Part shown: positions 47,152 through 59,805 of the stretch, piece by piece
How positions within the stretch are numbered: the first letter of the stretch is position 1
How the letters are laid out: every line of letters starts with the position of its first letter
Origin: Batkoa obscura
Taxonomy: Eukaryota > Entomophthoromycota > Entomophthoromycetes > Entomophthorales > Batkoaceae
Direction: 5' to 3'
DNA: 64,000 nt
Assembly (NCBI GenBank): GCA_030770535.1
Contig: JASVEC010000064.1
Coordinates: 62,001 to 126,000 of the forward strand
Notes under the pieces: model-generated
What the model saw: only the letters and a program-made list of their open reading frames with translations
What the model was told of the DNA's origin: nothing
The model's database searches: none
Translations under genes and position numbers: made by a program

Positions 47152-50100
47152 TACACTTACACACTTATATTCAATCCTATCAAACTAGGTTTTAAAAAGC
47201 TAGAGACTTATGGAAAATGGATATTCTAAAGATAAAAGCACTATAAGCAAGCTTTAACAAAAAAATTAAATAATCTAAAAAATGAATTGTAAATTAAGCC
47301 ATATTATCAAAACTATAGAAATATTCTCATCTTTGTTTAACAGCTAAATTTATATTGACTTTTTGAAATATATAATGCTTTTAAATTTAGTACTTAGTCT
47401 ATAATTTTCTAATACATGACTGGTTTCTATTTTAATTTCAGAGTTTCAAATTATTGATGAAATTAACAAAATCTAATTATAAAATGAGAGCAGTACTAAC
47501 TATTAGTACAAACACCCCCTCAAGTTAACTGCAAAATATTAACAATCCCTTAATTACCAAGCTAGTAACTTTTTAACAATAATGATAGTTTAAAGTGGGG
47601 AAGGTTTTTATAAAAATGCAACTTTAAAATGTTATCAATTAAAAACCTGTTAAAAAAGTATTGAAAAAAACTTTGATAAACTAATTCAATACAGAATATT
47701 ATATCAATTAGCTCTTAACTTAAAACATTGGTTTTGGTTGACAACCTTCTAAAATCCCCTTATATTTGGTGCCATAGTTTTGGGATATTTTAGTTACATA
47801 ACAATCTTTTTGACATATCAGCCTAAGTATCTTTTTTTTGCCTAACTAAAAAGTCCCCCAATTTTTGCTAACGCTAAATTTTTTGATTTAATGGTTAGTC
47901 TACACAATTGGATAAGGCTAACTTTTTTGTGCAGGAGGGAGGAGGAGCACACCCATGTGCATTTGGATGAGCTAATTGATACTTTAAAAAAGTTTGGTTA
48001 AAAAGCAGAAAATAAATCCAAAAAGTATAAAAAAGTTTGTAGAATCACAAAACTAGAGCGTTAATAATGTTTTGTTAATCATCTCACCAATAAGTTTTAA
48101 CGAAAAACAATTTTTTTTCAAATCCTAGGATTATTTAGGAAAAACCAATAAACTCAGATTTGTGAACTTACAAAATTTCCTGATATAGGGACCTGTAATA
48201 TTGTTTGGCCAGTTTTGTTAAAAAGCTGGAGAATACATAACTGTTAAATAACTCATGTTGAAATTAATAGCAGAGATAGTATTCTAATGAAAATATATTA
48301 AAGCTTTTAACTTTAATAGCAAGTTAAAAAAACCTTTAAGAACGAAATGAAGATAAACCCCCTCCTAATCTAATCAATACAAAAATCTTCCTTTCAGATT
48401 ACCTAAAAACAGTTATAATTACAATAATATTAATAACTAAATCAATCCTCGCTTCTTCAAATTATAACCCAAAATTATTTTAACTTTATTTAAAGTCTTA
48501 ATCCACAAGGCCATAAATAAACTGCTAAAAAGATTGAAACTTTAATAATTGTAACTTTTAGGTGTATTAACCAATTATTGAGTCAGATGACAAATACAAT
48601 AATTTCAGGTATTGAATGCTAATGAATAATGCTAAATTATTTTAGTTATCTTTAGTAATGAACAACTTTTCATATCATTAAAAAACAATTATTAACAAAA
48701 CCTTATTCTTTTTAAAAAGTGTATTTGTTGCCAAGTAATAATCAAATTCAAGCTACAGAGATTATACACGCATTAATGGATTAAGTGATAAGAAGCATAT
48801 CGAAGTAATTATATTAAACAAGCTTGGTTGAGCAGTTATTATATAAATCTAATATAATCAATCTATTTAGGTACTTTTGTTAGTACTAACTGGTTTTTAT
48901 TCCATATAAAAAGCCTAAGTGTGTTTTACTCAATTCCTACTAAATTTAAAAAACTAGCTAAATTATACTATATATAGCTTTTCTCATAATGATGGTGCTT
49001 GATAATAATGTTACAATCCTTCACTTAATTAATTTTTTTTAAATATTATAATCAGTTTCCATACAACATTAACAAAATCTGGAAATTGTTATAGCCTTAT
49101 CCAGTTTAGTTTTTATATACTACTCTACAAAGCAGAGTTTAATTAACTAGTTCAAAGACCAGCACTGACACTATAATGTCTATAAATACTAAATTAGTGA
49201 TACAAATTTTAACCAAAAGTTATTGCTGTTATTTTAGGGCTAAAATAACTGTTTAAATTGTCTGCTAGAAAAAACATTTCTCAAATTATGCTTGTTAATG
49301 TAATGTATCACCTCTGCTAATGGTTTTAAATTTGGTAAAAAAATTGCTTTTTGTGGAGTTGTGGTTTATAATTATTTGTAAAAGTTATCACAAAATTTAA
49401 ATTGGCAAACAAAATTCTAAATCTCAACCCAATGTTAAAAAAACTGTTTTCATATAAGCAAAAGGTTTAAACTATCTAAAAATTTACCACATTATGTATT
49501 ATATGTAACATTAACTAAATCAGAAAATAGATAAAGTATATTTTTAACAAATTTAATATTTGTGTTTGTGCTTGTAGGGGTTTAGTTTTTATTTAAAAAC
49601 TACCGGTGTTAAGTTTGAAACTTTATAATATATTAAAAACCAAAAAGTTCTACTAGCCATTTTATTGACATAATAGAATTATTAAAAAAGTTGATAAAGC
49701 GGTTTATAGAAGTGCAGTTGCCTTATTATATAAATCAAATATTTATCAGGAAAATAAAATTCAATTTTTTAGATTGACAAAAACAAAAGGGCATTTTTAA
49801 AATAGCTTAAGGCCTTAAAAGGGGGGGTGTTACACAGAATATAAAGTCTATATTAATATGAGACTCTGTCCTTTATAGCCTTCAAAACTTGAGAAAATTT
49901 ATTTAAATACAATTACTAAAGCAAAAAGGAAAAAAGTTTGAAAGTTATTAAGTTTAAAATGATATTCAATCAAAAATTTACAATAATTAAAAAGATAGTT
50001 TCCAAAAGTAGTTTTGTGTTAAATTACTAAAAACCTAATAAAGTCATTTTAAACAATATTTGTATTCTCAGAAATTGATAATGCTATTGATAGGCTTTGA

Positions 50101-51156
50101 TAGTTAAAATGGTTTTTAGTAGTAAAACTAATGCCCAAATGCTAATTAAGTTACAAATAGATATTGGAAACCAGGAAAAAGATACATTAAAAACCTCATA
50201 AAAAAGCTTTTTCAAACAACTAACTAAGAAAATCTTAGGAATTATTCAAATATATACTTTTAAATTATATTTATGATTTAATGAACATTTTTTTATAAAC
50301 TTCCCCAAAATCAAGATATCATTAATTATCTCAAACAAAGTGTCTAATTGTTTTTGCTCAATTAACACTTCAAACTATAATCACAACTGCTTATTTATCC
50401 TTTTAGATAAGTTTAAATCAAAAATTAGCCTTCTATACTTAATAAGTTAAAAACCATGTATTTGCTAGATGCTTTTCTGCTCTATACTAATACTATAATA
50501 AAGAAAGTTTGAGTTTCTTTTTGGATTCAGAAAATATTATAAAAAAAGTTCATACTTAAAATTTACTATAACTCCCTTTGCTTTGAATTGCTAAAAAGCT
50601 TTAATTGTTACCAAGTCAATCAATCCCCACTTATTTAGTCTCTAACAACTAAGAAACAAACTTTTAAAAGCTTGTCTTAATGTTTCCAACTTTAAATTTT
50701 TCGTTTATATAACGAATACAAATATTACACACTAGTAAGGGGGGAAGCGTTGAGCTGCTGAATAGGACACAGTAATGATTTTAAGCACTTAATATCATAA
50801 TCACATATTTTAAAACTTTATTTACAGAAAGGGCTATATTATTAAAGAAAAGAGATTATTTAGTTACTATTATACTATCAAAACATTTAGATTATATATA
50901 CGTATAAAACTAAATTTAGAAAATTTGTAGATTGTATAACACATATTGTATAATACCTGTACTTAATTAGCCCAAACCTCCAAACCCCTCAAAAGAGAAA
51001 TTTTCGAGATAATGATAATGGACTTTTTAAAGCTTTAAGTTTATAATTTTTACCTTTGTTGTTGTCCATGTAAAACTAAAAAAATAAAAGGGCAATAAAG
51101 TGGGGTTTCCTTATAAGTTAAGTTGGCTTAATAACGTTAAAATAACTAAACACTTC
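47152..51156. other. 4-kb gene-free block without T or MITE copies
   Basis: AT-rich with scattered runs of C or G (for example CACCCCCTCAA at 47513, AAAAGGGGGGGTG at 49823, AAGGGGGGAAGC at 50741). No frame over 60 codons, no MITE and no T sequence seen, unlike both sides. Purine runs directly followed by TG could be relics of LTR-type ends: one on the minus strand at 47514 (TGTTTGTACTAATAG) and one on the plus strand near 49830 (TGTTACACAG). This is weak. Otherwise I see nothing identifiable. Confidence 0.4.
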
Positions 51157-52163
51157 CATATACTTGAAGAAATTTATAAAGTAAATAGTAGTTTGAATAT
51201 TGGTCTTAATTTTTTTGCTGAGCATCAATGAAAAAAGTATAGTTGAACATTTTTGGAAATCTTTCAAAATGGAAAAGTAGTTTTGAAGCGTTAGGTAAAA
51301 TAGGAATATCGAATATCAATCAATTAATTTCAAGATTTTTGAGACTTTTATTTGCGAGCATAATAAAATTAATAACTTGACTGTTAATAATGGGAAAACA
51401 GATATAATTTTTAAAAAGTATGAAAGAAACAAAAATACAAAAATAATAATAGACATGCAAGGCATTGAGAAGTGTTTGCACTTTATTAAACATAGCAACA
51501 AACTACCTTGTTATCCAGTATCTGATACATCAAAAAAAAGCGATATAGTCCCAATTAGAGTTATAGAGTCTATAGAAAATACAGAAACTAAAAGATCAAT
51601 CCCAGCTTATCTTACCAAAATAACAGAGAATTTCAAAATTTCGATATTACTAAGCAAGTAAGTAGTTTGTTGAATGATAGAAATAGATTGTTAAATGTCA
51701 AGATTACTTAAGTTATTAATAGCTAAGTTAATAAATAGTCAAAGAACAAGTAACTGTAATAATATGTAAAAACTATTATTACTTGTACTATATGGAGATA
51801 GTTAATTATAGTTCTGGGGCTAACCACTCCCTCCCATCCAGCTATTTATTAACTTGGCAATATATTAATAATGTAATTATAGCATTAAAATAGATTATTT
51901 ATTTAATAACAAATCTACAATGTTGGTTATAAAGCCAGTCGATAATAAACATTTCTCAATAAAGTTTTATAAGAATATATATTTAATATCTAGTAGAAAT
52001 TCAACTAACTTGGAGTATAAACTACAATAGAATGATTTAAAACTGTGTTTGGGTACTTTTGTTTTTTTAATAAAAGATGTGATTTTATAGAATTTTAAGC
52101 GAAGTTTTTAAAATACAAAATATCTAAAAATTGGATAAATAATGAAACAATTCAGACAATTCC
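51157..52163 (+). mobile_element. T6: 3' part of a T copy
   Basis: Begins at the ATAT site (ATATACTTGAAGAAATTT) that holds a MITE in T1, T5 and T7, then carries the C-terminal transposase region (51377-51661 is open: TVNNGKTDIIFKKYERN..., SIPAYLTKITENFK), the 3' UTR and the end GACAATTCC with ATAT after it. The HGK region near 51220 is damaged. Confidence 0.8.
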
Positions 52164-52167
52164 ATAT

Positions 52168-52262
52168 GCATATGTTTTTTTTGATCTTATTACTTTTTCC
52201 ATTTTTAAGTGAAAAAATTAGTGAAATTTTTAAACAAAAAACACGCGGGCTTCCCCCCCCCA
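52168..52262 (-). repeat. Foldback MITE copy, heavily diverged
   Basis: ATGTTTTTTTTGATCTTATTACTTTTTCC-type left arm, a shortened middle, and a right end that has become CACGCGGGCTTCCCCCCCCC. Confidence 0.5.
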
Positions 52263-52989
52263 GACATACTATTCTAAAAATTAGAAAGTAAAAGATGCTG
52301 TAATTGTTCAAAAAGTTGAATAATATAAAAAATTAATTATGAAATAAGACATTTATTGTTTTTAATAGCTTTGCTTTAATAATGGTCTTGATATTGCGCT
52401 TTACCCAACCCCCCCCTCAACCTCTAACTTCTGCTATAATTTAATTTCTATTTTTATTTTCTAAAAAAACCTAATCAAAATCTCCTTTTCCTCTTCATCA
52501 GTTGTTAAATATCAACTCAATAAAGTTAAACAAGAAATATATGGAGGTGTAAACTTAACTTTATGAGCTAAGTTATTAATAGCTTCTGCTTTTAACTCAC
52601 CAGTTTTATAGACTTTGATATTATCCACCATTATAATAAACACTGCTTTCCTCTCAAGAAGTACCTTTCTTTAATTATAATTACATTGAAAAGTTCTTTA
52701 ATAAAAGCCTAGAAGAAAATAGACTACTATTAGCACTATAGTTTGGAACTATTACTGGGCACAAATACTCATGTCTATTATATTAATAGTGCTAACTTAA
52801 GCGGAAAGTTGCCAAGATAGATGATCTCTTTTGATTTAGTTTTATTATAAGCTTCCTTTCCTCCTCAGGATCCTTGATCTTACTTAGCCTTGAATCAAGT
52901 CATACTATAATTCTCTATCCACTTTCATTTACGAAAAAAATACAGTTTTTCTATTAGTTTTTTACAATTGTAAACTTAGTAAAATTAAT
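52263..52989. other. Spacer inside second island
   Basis: AT-rich with a run of eight C near 52411. No frame or repeat recognised. Confidence 0.35.
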
Positions 52990-53078
52990 TAGATATTTTT
53001 TTGTTCAAGAATTTTGCTAACAGCTTTTCTACGCTCAAGAATACGCTTAAAAAGTAAAACCAAAAAACACCTCAGTTC
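52990..53078 (+). repeat. Foldback MITE copy, diverged
   Basis: AGATATTTTTTTGTTCAAG... to ...CCAAAAAACACCTC; arms and central ACGCTTAAAAAG recognisable, ends eroded. Confidence 0.55.
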
Positions 53079-54079
53079 TCGTTTTTTGGGTACTTCTAGT
53101 AAGTTTAGATACTCTAAAATAATTCAGTCCTTGGGGTAACGTTAACCAGAAGTACCATGCATTAATAATTATGTTTTTTATTGATAAAAATCATTTAGTG
53201 AATTGAAATTCCAAAGTCGAGATTTGCCTAAAATAACCTATTATTTATAAATCAAAGTGATCATTAATAAAAAAACGTGATTATTTTGTCCCCATGTGCT
53301 TCTACTCTATTTACTAATTTAAAAATATATCACAAAACAATAATAATGTTAATAATATAAGTTTTATTAAAATAAAGAAAAGAGCATATAAAAATATTCC
53401 AATATTAAACAAGCTAAAAACGGCTTTTTATCCCAGTAAAAATTTTGATTGTACTAATTTTAAATCTATAAAAATTCAAGAAATTGTGTTGCAAATTTAT
53501 AGCTTTTTTTATTTTTGTTTTAATTTCAAAATAAATTAGTTATTGACTGTGTAAGCTATGTTAACTGCTGTAAACGATTTTATAACTATAGATTAGATGG
53601 GCGCAGGTGGGCTCCCCTGCAACTTTACTTCAACTTTAGTTTGTGGTAATTTTTGAAGCTATCTATTTACTATTTGTTTTTTTAATTTGGCGAATTTTTT
53701 TCAAAAAACAAGTCAACAAGTTTTACATATAGCTCTAAAAAATTACCAATACTGTTTTTTGAATGTTTCATTTTACTATGCTATTTTTTTTTAAAACTAT
53801 ATAAAAGCTTAAAAGTATATAAAATTAAGTTTTGACTTAATTATTTAAAAAAGTATATAAAATATTTTAATTTTAATTTGCACACTGTTTTGTTTTATGT
53901 AGTTTAGTTAATAACTTAAACAATAACTTATAATAAAAACTCGTAAATATGCTTATCAGAATGATTGTTATTTTGATAACAAAAGCTCAATAAACTTGAA
54001 AACTAATAGAAATAATTTTGGTGGGTTGTAAAGTATATTTATGGCTTTAAATCAGCATGAATTTAAAAAATTTATACAG
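53079..54079. other. Spacer inside second island
   Basis: AT-rich, with one GC-richer patch (GGGCGCAGGTGGGCTCCCCT, near 53599). No gene recognised. Confidence 0.35.
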
Positions 54080-54168
54080 AAATATAGTTTTTTGTTTAAG
54101 AATTTTACTGATCGCTTTTTTATTCAGATATGGTTAAAAATGGAAAAAATGATGAAAATCGAAAAAAA
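54080..54168 (+). repeat. Foldback MITE copy, diverged
   Basis: AAATATAGTTTTTTGTTTAAG... to ...CGAAAAAAATCCTC, ends eroded. Confidence 0.5.
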
Positions 54169-54286
54169 TCCTCTTTTATTAATATTATGAAGCTAAACTC
54201 TTTTAAAAAAATTGAAAATACAAAATAGGTAAGTAAGCGTTTAAATATTTTAATGCAACCATAATAGAAACTTAAAAATACGAATT

Positions 54287-54383
54287 GCGGATGTTTTTTT
54301 TGACTTCATCACTTTTTCCATTTTTAAGCACTATTTAAACAGAAATATTGTTAGTAAAACTCTCAAACTAAAAATACATTCCC
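54287..54383 (-). repeat. Foldback MITE copy
   Basis: GCGGATGTTTTTTTTGACTTC... to ...ACATTCCC followed by ATTT; left flank changed. Confidence 0.75.
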
Positions 54384-54895
54384 ATTTATTGTTTAAATAC
54401 ATTTGAACTTTTTTTAATATAACATTGCCAATTATTTAAAAAAGTAAATAAAAATTGAAAACAAAAACAAAAATATTTTACAATAAAAAGCTAAATTAAA
54501 AATCTAAAAATCTGTAAACAAAAAACATTGGTTCTAACTGAAATATTAGTTAACATAATGTTAAATACAAAGTTAATAATCAGTATATCAAAAAAATATT
54601 AATTTTTAAAAGCTATTAAAATAGAATAATTTTAATATATGAAAAAAGAGGCCGAAAAAGGCTAGAAAAAATTTAAAAGCTTTTTTTGCATCTTTAATTG
54701 ACTTACAATAACTGGTCGGGCCTATACTTATTTTAAAACTTTTCAAGCAATATGTTAAATTTTCATAAATTATGCTTGCAAAAAAGTAGCTTATTAGAAT
54801 ATTTCTACTTTATTTTTTAAACTCTTTGATTTGTTTTTATTTATATATTTTTTATAATCCTAGTTCTTTTATTAAACTAATTTAAAAAATACATA

Positions 54896-54942
54896 TAGGG
54901 ACGTTTTTTTAGTTTATCATTTATATTTTTTAAGCACTAACT
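54896..54942 (-). repeat. Half of a foldback MITE
   Basis: TAGGGACGTTTTTTTAGTTT... to TTTTTTAAGCACTAACTAC, stopping near the centre of symmetry. Confidence 0.5.
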
Positions 54943-54952
54943 ACTCACTCTT

Positions 54953-55046
54953 GGGGTGTTTTTTTACTTCATTATTTTTTCGTTTTTTAAGCGCTATTTA
55001 AAGCAGAAATTTGTTAGTAAATTCTTAAACATAAAAATACATTCCC
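54953..55046 (-). repeat. Foldback MITE copy
   Basis: GGGGTGTTTTTTTACTTC... to ...ACATTCCC. Placed 10 bp after a half copy. Confidence 0.75.
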
Positions 55047-55198
55047 ACTTGGTATTTAAGTAGAAAAGCTGCTAATAACATTTTTGAAAAAGTACATGTT
55101 TATACATTAAATATAAATATTTCATACATACTAAATATTAAATTTTAAGATTATTTAAAGTTATAATTATTTTAAAAAAGTTTATGAAAATTACAATG

Positions 55199-55300
55199 GT
55201 GATGTTTTTTTGGCCTCTCATCACTTTTTCCATCTTTTAAGGGCTGTTGTTTAAGGGGGGAAATTGTTAGCAAAGCTCTTAAATACAAAAACAGATCCCA
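55199..55300 (-). repeat. Foldback MITE copy
   Basis: GTGATGTTTTTTTGGCC... to ...ACAGATCCCA; followed by ATATG. Confidence 0.75.
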
Positions 55301-55695
55301 ATATGCTTTTATATTAACAAGCTTAAAAATAATGTTTATTTAGACAAAGTAATATTAGTTTTATTGAATTTTAATTTGGTAAAGATTTAAAAATAATGTA
55401 AACTGATTTTTTTATAATAGTTAGTTTTTAAACAGTTTTACATTTTTCAACTATAGTTTTTTAATAATTTTTTTGTTCTTATTATTGTTGTATAATCTGT
55501 TATCAATTTGGAAACATTAGAAATCGTTGCAACACAATAAACAAAAATTTTACTATATATATTGTAGCAGTAAAAAATATGAAGTTTCAACATACATCCG
55601 TTAAAAAGTAATTTTCACTTTAATATCATAGTAAAAATTACATTTTAATATAATAAGTTATATTATAATAGTTTTTTTTATATACTAACAAATAG

Positions 55696-55818
55696 AGGGA
55701 TGTTCTTTTTTTGGCTTCATCACTTTTTGCATCTTTTTTAAGCCAGTATTTGAGCAGAAAAATTGTTAGTAAAATTCTTGAGCAAAAAAATAATGAAGGA
55801 AGTAAAAAAACACTCTCA
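55696..55818. repeat. Foldback MITE copy, enlarged or hybrid
   Basis: GAGGGATGTTCTTTTTTTGGCTTC on the left. The right side continues past CTTGAGCAAAAAAATAATGAAGGAAG to AAACACTCTC, so it combines two right arms. Confidence 0.6.
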
Positions 55819-55828
55819 ATATATATGA

Positions 55829-55990
55829 AACAATTTCAAAAATGCAGCAAAAACAAACATATATAATATAGGTGCTTGATATTACAGTTAGAAAAAAATT
55901 ATTTGAAAATAAAGTAATACAACGGTAATAAATAAAGCAAAGACATAAAATTTTTTTGATAAAGAAAAAAAATTATATGAATTATAGATT
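55829..55990 (+). mobile_element. Remnant of T transposase
   Basis: Matches the region between the C-x-x-C motif and the first Asp (TTACAGTTAGAAAAAAATTA, then ATTTGAAAATAAAGTAATAC). Strongly decayed and cut on both sides; a MITE right end (CCCAAAAAATATATCC) follows at about 56018-56035. Confidence 0.55.
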
Positions 55991-56039
55991 ATGTTAATAC
56001 TTAACGTATTTAGTAAACCCAAAAAATATATCCATATAT

Positions 56040-57032
56040 GGTTGTCTGAATTAGTTTCATTATTTTATCCAATTTTTGAAAAATTTTGTATTTTAAAAAC
56101 TTCGCTTAAAATTCTATAAAATCACATCTTTTATTAAAAAAACAAAAGTACCCAAACACAGTTCTAAATCATTCTATTATAGTTTATACTGTAAATTAGA
56201 TGAATTTCTACTAGATATTAAATATATATTCTTATAAAACTTTATTGAGAAATGTTTATTATCGACTGGCTTTATAACCAACATTGTAGATTTGTTATTA
56301 AATAAATAATCTATTTTAATGCTATAATTACATTATTAATATATTGCCAAGTTAATAAATAGCTGGATGGGAGGGAGTGGTTAGCCCCAGAACTATAATT
56401 AACTATCTCCATATAGTACAAGTAATAATAGTTTTTACATATTATTACAATTACTTATTCTTTGACTATTTATTAACTTAGCTATTAATAACTTAAGTAA
56501 TCTTAACATTTAACAATCTATTTCTCTCATTCAACAAACTACTTAGTAAATATCAAAAATTTTAAATTCTCTGTTATCTTTGTAAGTAAGCTGGGATCGA
56601 TCTTTTAATTTTTCTATTTTCTATAGACTCTATAACTTTAATTGGGACTATATCGCTTTTTTTATGTATCAGATACTGGATAACAATGTAGTTTATTGTT
56701 ATGTTTAATAAAGTGTAAACACTTCTTTAATGACTTGGATCTCTATTATTCTTTTTGTATTTTTGTTTCTTTCATACTTTTTAAAAATTATATCTGTTTT
56801 CCCATTATTAACAGTCAAGTTATTAATTTTATTATGCTCGCAAACAAAAGCCTCAAATCTTGAAATTAATTGATCGATATCTTCTATTTTACCTAACGCT
56901 TCACAAAACTACTTTTCCATTTTGAAAGATTTCCAATATGTCCATCAACTATACTTTTCCCATGATGGTCAGCAAAAAAATTAAGATTAACATTCAAACT
57001 ACTATTTATTTTATGAATTTCTTTAAACATAT
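56040..57032 (-). mobile_element. T7: 3' part of a T copy ending at a MITE
   Basis: Starts at the T 3' end (GGTTGTCTGAATTAG, ATAT before it), then 3' UTR and C-terminal transposase with small frame-breaking changes (for example TTCACAAAACTAC near 56900), up to the AAACATAT site at 57029-57032. There a MITE follows and the rest of T is missing. Confidence 0.8.
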
Positions 57033-57130
57033 GGGGATGTATTTTTGTGTTTAAGAATTTTACTAACAATCTTTCCGCTCAAATAGAGCTTAAAAGATAG
57101 AAAAAGTAACGAAACCAAAAAAAACATCCC
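57033..57130 (+). repeat. Foldback MITE at the end of T7
   Basis: GGGGATG... to ...ACATCCC, left flank ATAT, right flank AGTATAAT. Same site and relative orientation as the MITEs at 23706 (T1) and 59707 (T5). Confidence 0.85.
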
Positions 57131-57196
57131 AGTATAATTAAAAAAATAAACCAATCAAAACAAGTCTTTGAATTCTTAAATTTAATTTTAAGCTTT

Positions 57197-57660
57197 TGTG
57201 AAATATCGCTTTGTCAGTCCCATGGTTAATTATAACATAACAATCGCCTAAGCTGTTGTGTTCTCGAGCTCAGAGGAAATCAATCCCATGTTCTTATTTT
57301 GATTTGTTATGAGGATTTCTAGCTCCATCCAAAAGAACATTATCTTCTCATTTTGATATTTATACTTTTCAGAGTATAAAAGAGTTTACAGAGTATAGTA
57401 GTTCGAGGCTTTTTAACCGAATTATTCCCTGATATCTCGAGCATTTAATAAAGCCACTAAGTTTACTTAATAGTATTTTATATAGATTTTACATTAGTAT
57501 TGTCTATTCTATTCGTCTTATATAGCTTGTAATCTATTACGTGCTATTCCTCATAACCCAAGTCTATCTTAGTCACATAAACTAAGACCTTTCGACTTAT
57601 AGTGTAGTCAACCCAGCAATAGCTGTTCTTGACTTCAAACCCTGAGTACCAGATTTCACA
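57197..57660 (-). repeat. Solo-LTR-like repeat L4, 464 bp, target duplication CTTT
   Basis: TGTGAAATATCGC... to ...CCAGATTTCACA with CTTT on both sides (57193-57196, 57661-57664). Same family as L1-L3; superfamily unknown, no internal region. Confidence 0.7.
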
Positions 57661-57869
57661 CTTTTTAAATTCAACCAATCATATATTAAGAACCTAGAGA
57701 TTTAAAAACTTAGAAGCTGGATTAAGTTCTAAATCCTGAAACTAATTCGAACATCCCCATATATTGTTTATAAAATTAATATTTAAATAACTTGCTTGAC
57801 TTAATCTTATTTTTGAATTTTAATCTAAAGTATATATATATTAAAATACTGTAATTAAAAATAAAGTAT

Positions 57870-58030
57870 TGTGAAATATCGCTTTGTCAGTCCCATGGTT
57901 AATTATAGCATAACAATCCCCTAAGTTGTTGTGTTCTTGAATTCAGAGAAAATCAATCCCACGTTCTTAGTTTGATTTGTTATGAGAATTTCTAACTTCG
58001 TCCCAAAGAATATTATCTCATTTTGATATT
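57870..58030 (-). repeat. Solo-LTR-like repeat L5, part, cut by T5
   Basis: TGTGAAATATCGC start and about 160 bp of the family, ending where T5 begins. The remainder is not found on the far side of T5. Confidence 0.65.
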
Positions 58031-58788
58031 GGGGTTGTCCGAATCGGTTTCAGAATTTACTTAGAAGTTAATCCAAACTTCAAATTTTTAAATTTGTGTC
58101 TTTAATGTGATGGTTAAATCTAAAAAACCTAAAGTTAAATCTCTTTATCTAAAACTTATTTTAATTGTTTCTTTTTCTTAAATAGTTAATTTTTCTAACT
58201 ATGTGTTTTATGTTAGTTCTGTTAGATATTTAACAGATATATAATATATAGCTATATGATTATATAATTATATAAATACATAATTATATAAATACAGTTA
58301 TTTGACTTTATTTCTTGTTAAAATAAAATAAAATAAAATAAAATGCAAACTTTCATAACTAAACTTCGAAATGGAATTTTTGAAAATTTCAATACAATAT
58401 AGGGAGGAGTACACAATATAAACATTGTAATTCATTTACATCAATTTTGAGAGCTACTTATAACAACCCAAGGTTTATGGAATTTTATAACAAAACAAAA
58501 CAAAGAAAAGATATATTATCAAAGTTTACTATCAATAATAATAAACTTAATCAAGTAATGTATAAAATTAGTGCTTTAAGGGAAACAGGAAACAAAAATC
58601 AGCAAGTAGCGTTATTATCAACTATAGCTTCAGTATATTCTTTTGATGAATATAAGAATTTTGGATTTAGTATAAACAGAAATCAATATGATTATTCAAA
58701 AATAAGTAATAATAATAAAATATCAACATTAAAACCTATTATTAAAAATACAAAAAAATTAAAGATGACCAAATTGAAACTATTATAC

Positions 58789-58887
58789 GGGAGTGTTTTT
58801 TTTAACTTCATTATTTTTTCCATCTTTTAAACACTATTTAAGCGGAAAATTTGTTAGTAAAATTCTTAAACACAAAAATACATCCCC
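58789..58887 (-). repeat. Foldback MITE in T5, target duplication ATAC
   Basis: GGGAGTG... to ...CATCCCC with ATAC on both sides (58785-58788, 58888-58891). The empty site is in T2 near 41258. Confidence 0.92.
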
Positions 58888-59485
58888 ATACAATATTTAC
58901 CAAATGATTCAACTATTTCATCAAGATTTAATAAAAAAAATAATGATAGTAAATATTCATCAGATAATATATATATCAAATAAAAGTAGAAGAATGATAT
59001 ATAGTAAATATTTGAATGATCTAAGAGATAAAGCAGTAGCTAGGTCAACGTTCTTTAAATATATACCAACTAATTTCAAAAATCCAGCAAGAAAAACGGA
59101 TCTATGTAATATATGTACCCAGTATACAGTTAGAAAAAAGTTATTTGAAAATAAAATAAATACAGCAAAAAACAAAGCAGAGATAGAAGAAATTTTCAAC
59201 AAAGAAGAAAAATTATACAAATTACATAAATTCTGTGTTGATACTCAAAAAAACACATTTAATGAAACTATTAAAAAATTAAATAGTAAAAGTTGTATAA
59301 TAGTTTTAGATTTTAAACAAAATATGGAAATAGGAACAAGACCAGATTCAATAAATCTAGATCATTATAATAAACAAGCTATATCAGTATTAGGCTTTGG
59401 TGTATTATATTTAAAAGATGATAAAACAATAGGCAAAGTTTACTTTGATTATTTATCTGAAATATTGAATCATGATTCAGCATAT

Positions 59486-59583
59486 GGGAGTGTTTTTTTG
59501 ACTTCATTATTTCTTCCATTTTTTAAGCGCTATTTAAGTGGAAAATTTGTTAGTAAAGTCCTTAAACACAAAAATACATCCCC
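59486..59583 (-). repeat. Foldback MITE in T5, target duplication ATAT
   Basis: GGGAGTG... to ...CATCCCC in the CAGCATATGCAGG site. T1 has a MITE at the same site in the opposite orientation relative to the transposase. Confidence 0.92.
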
Positions 59584-59706
59584 ATATGCAGGAGATTGTT
59601 TAATCAATTTGATCTCTACAGAGCTTCTATTTAAAAAGTTTACAAAAATTAATATATGGGCAGATACAGGAAATCATTTTAGATCCTAAGAGTTTCTACA
59701 CTATAT

Positions 59707-59805
59707 GGGAGTGTCTTTTTTGACTTCATTATTTTTTCCATTCTTTAAGTGCTATTTAAGCGGAAAATTTGTTAGTAAGATTCTTAAATACAAAAATACG
59801 TCCCT
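59707..59805 (-). repeat. Foldback MITE in T5, target duplication ATAT
   Basis: GGGAGTG... to ...CGTCCCT with ATAT on both sides, in the site occupied also in T1 and T7. Confidence 0.92.
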
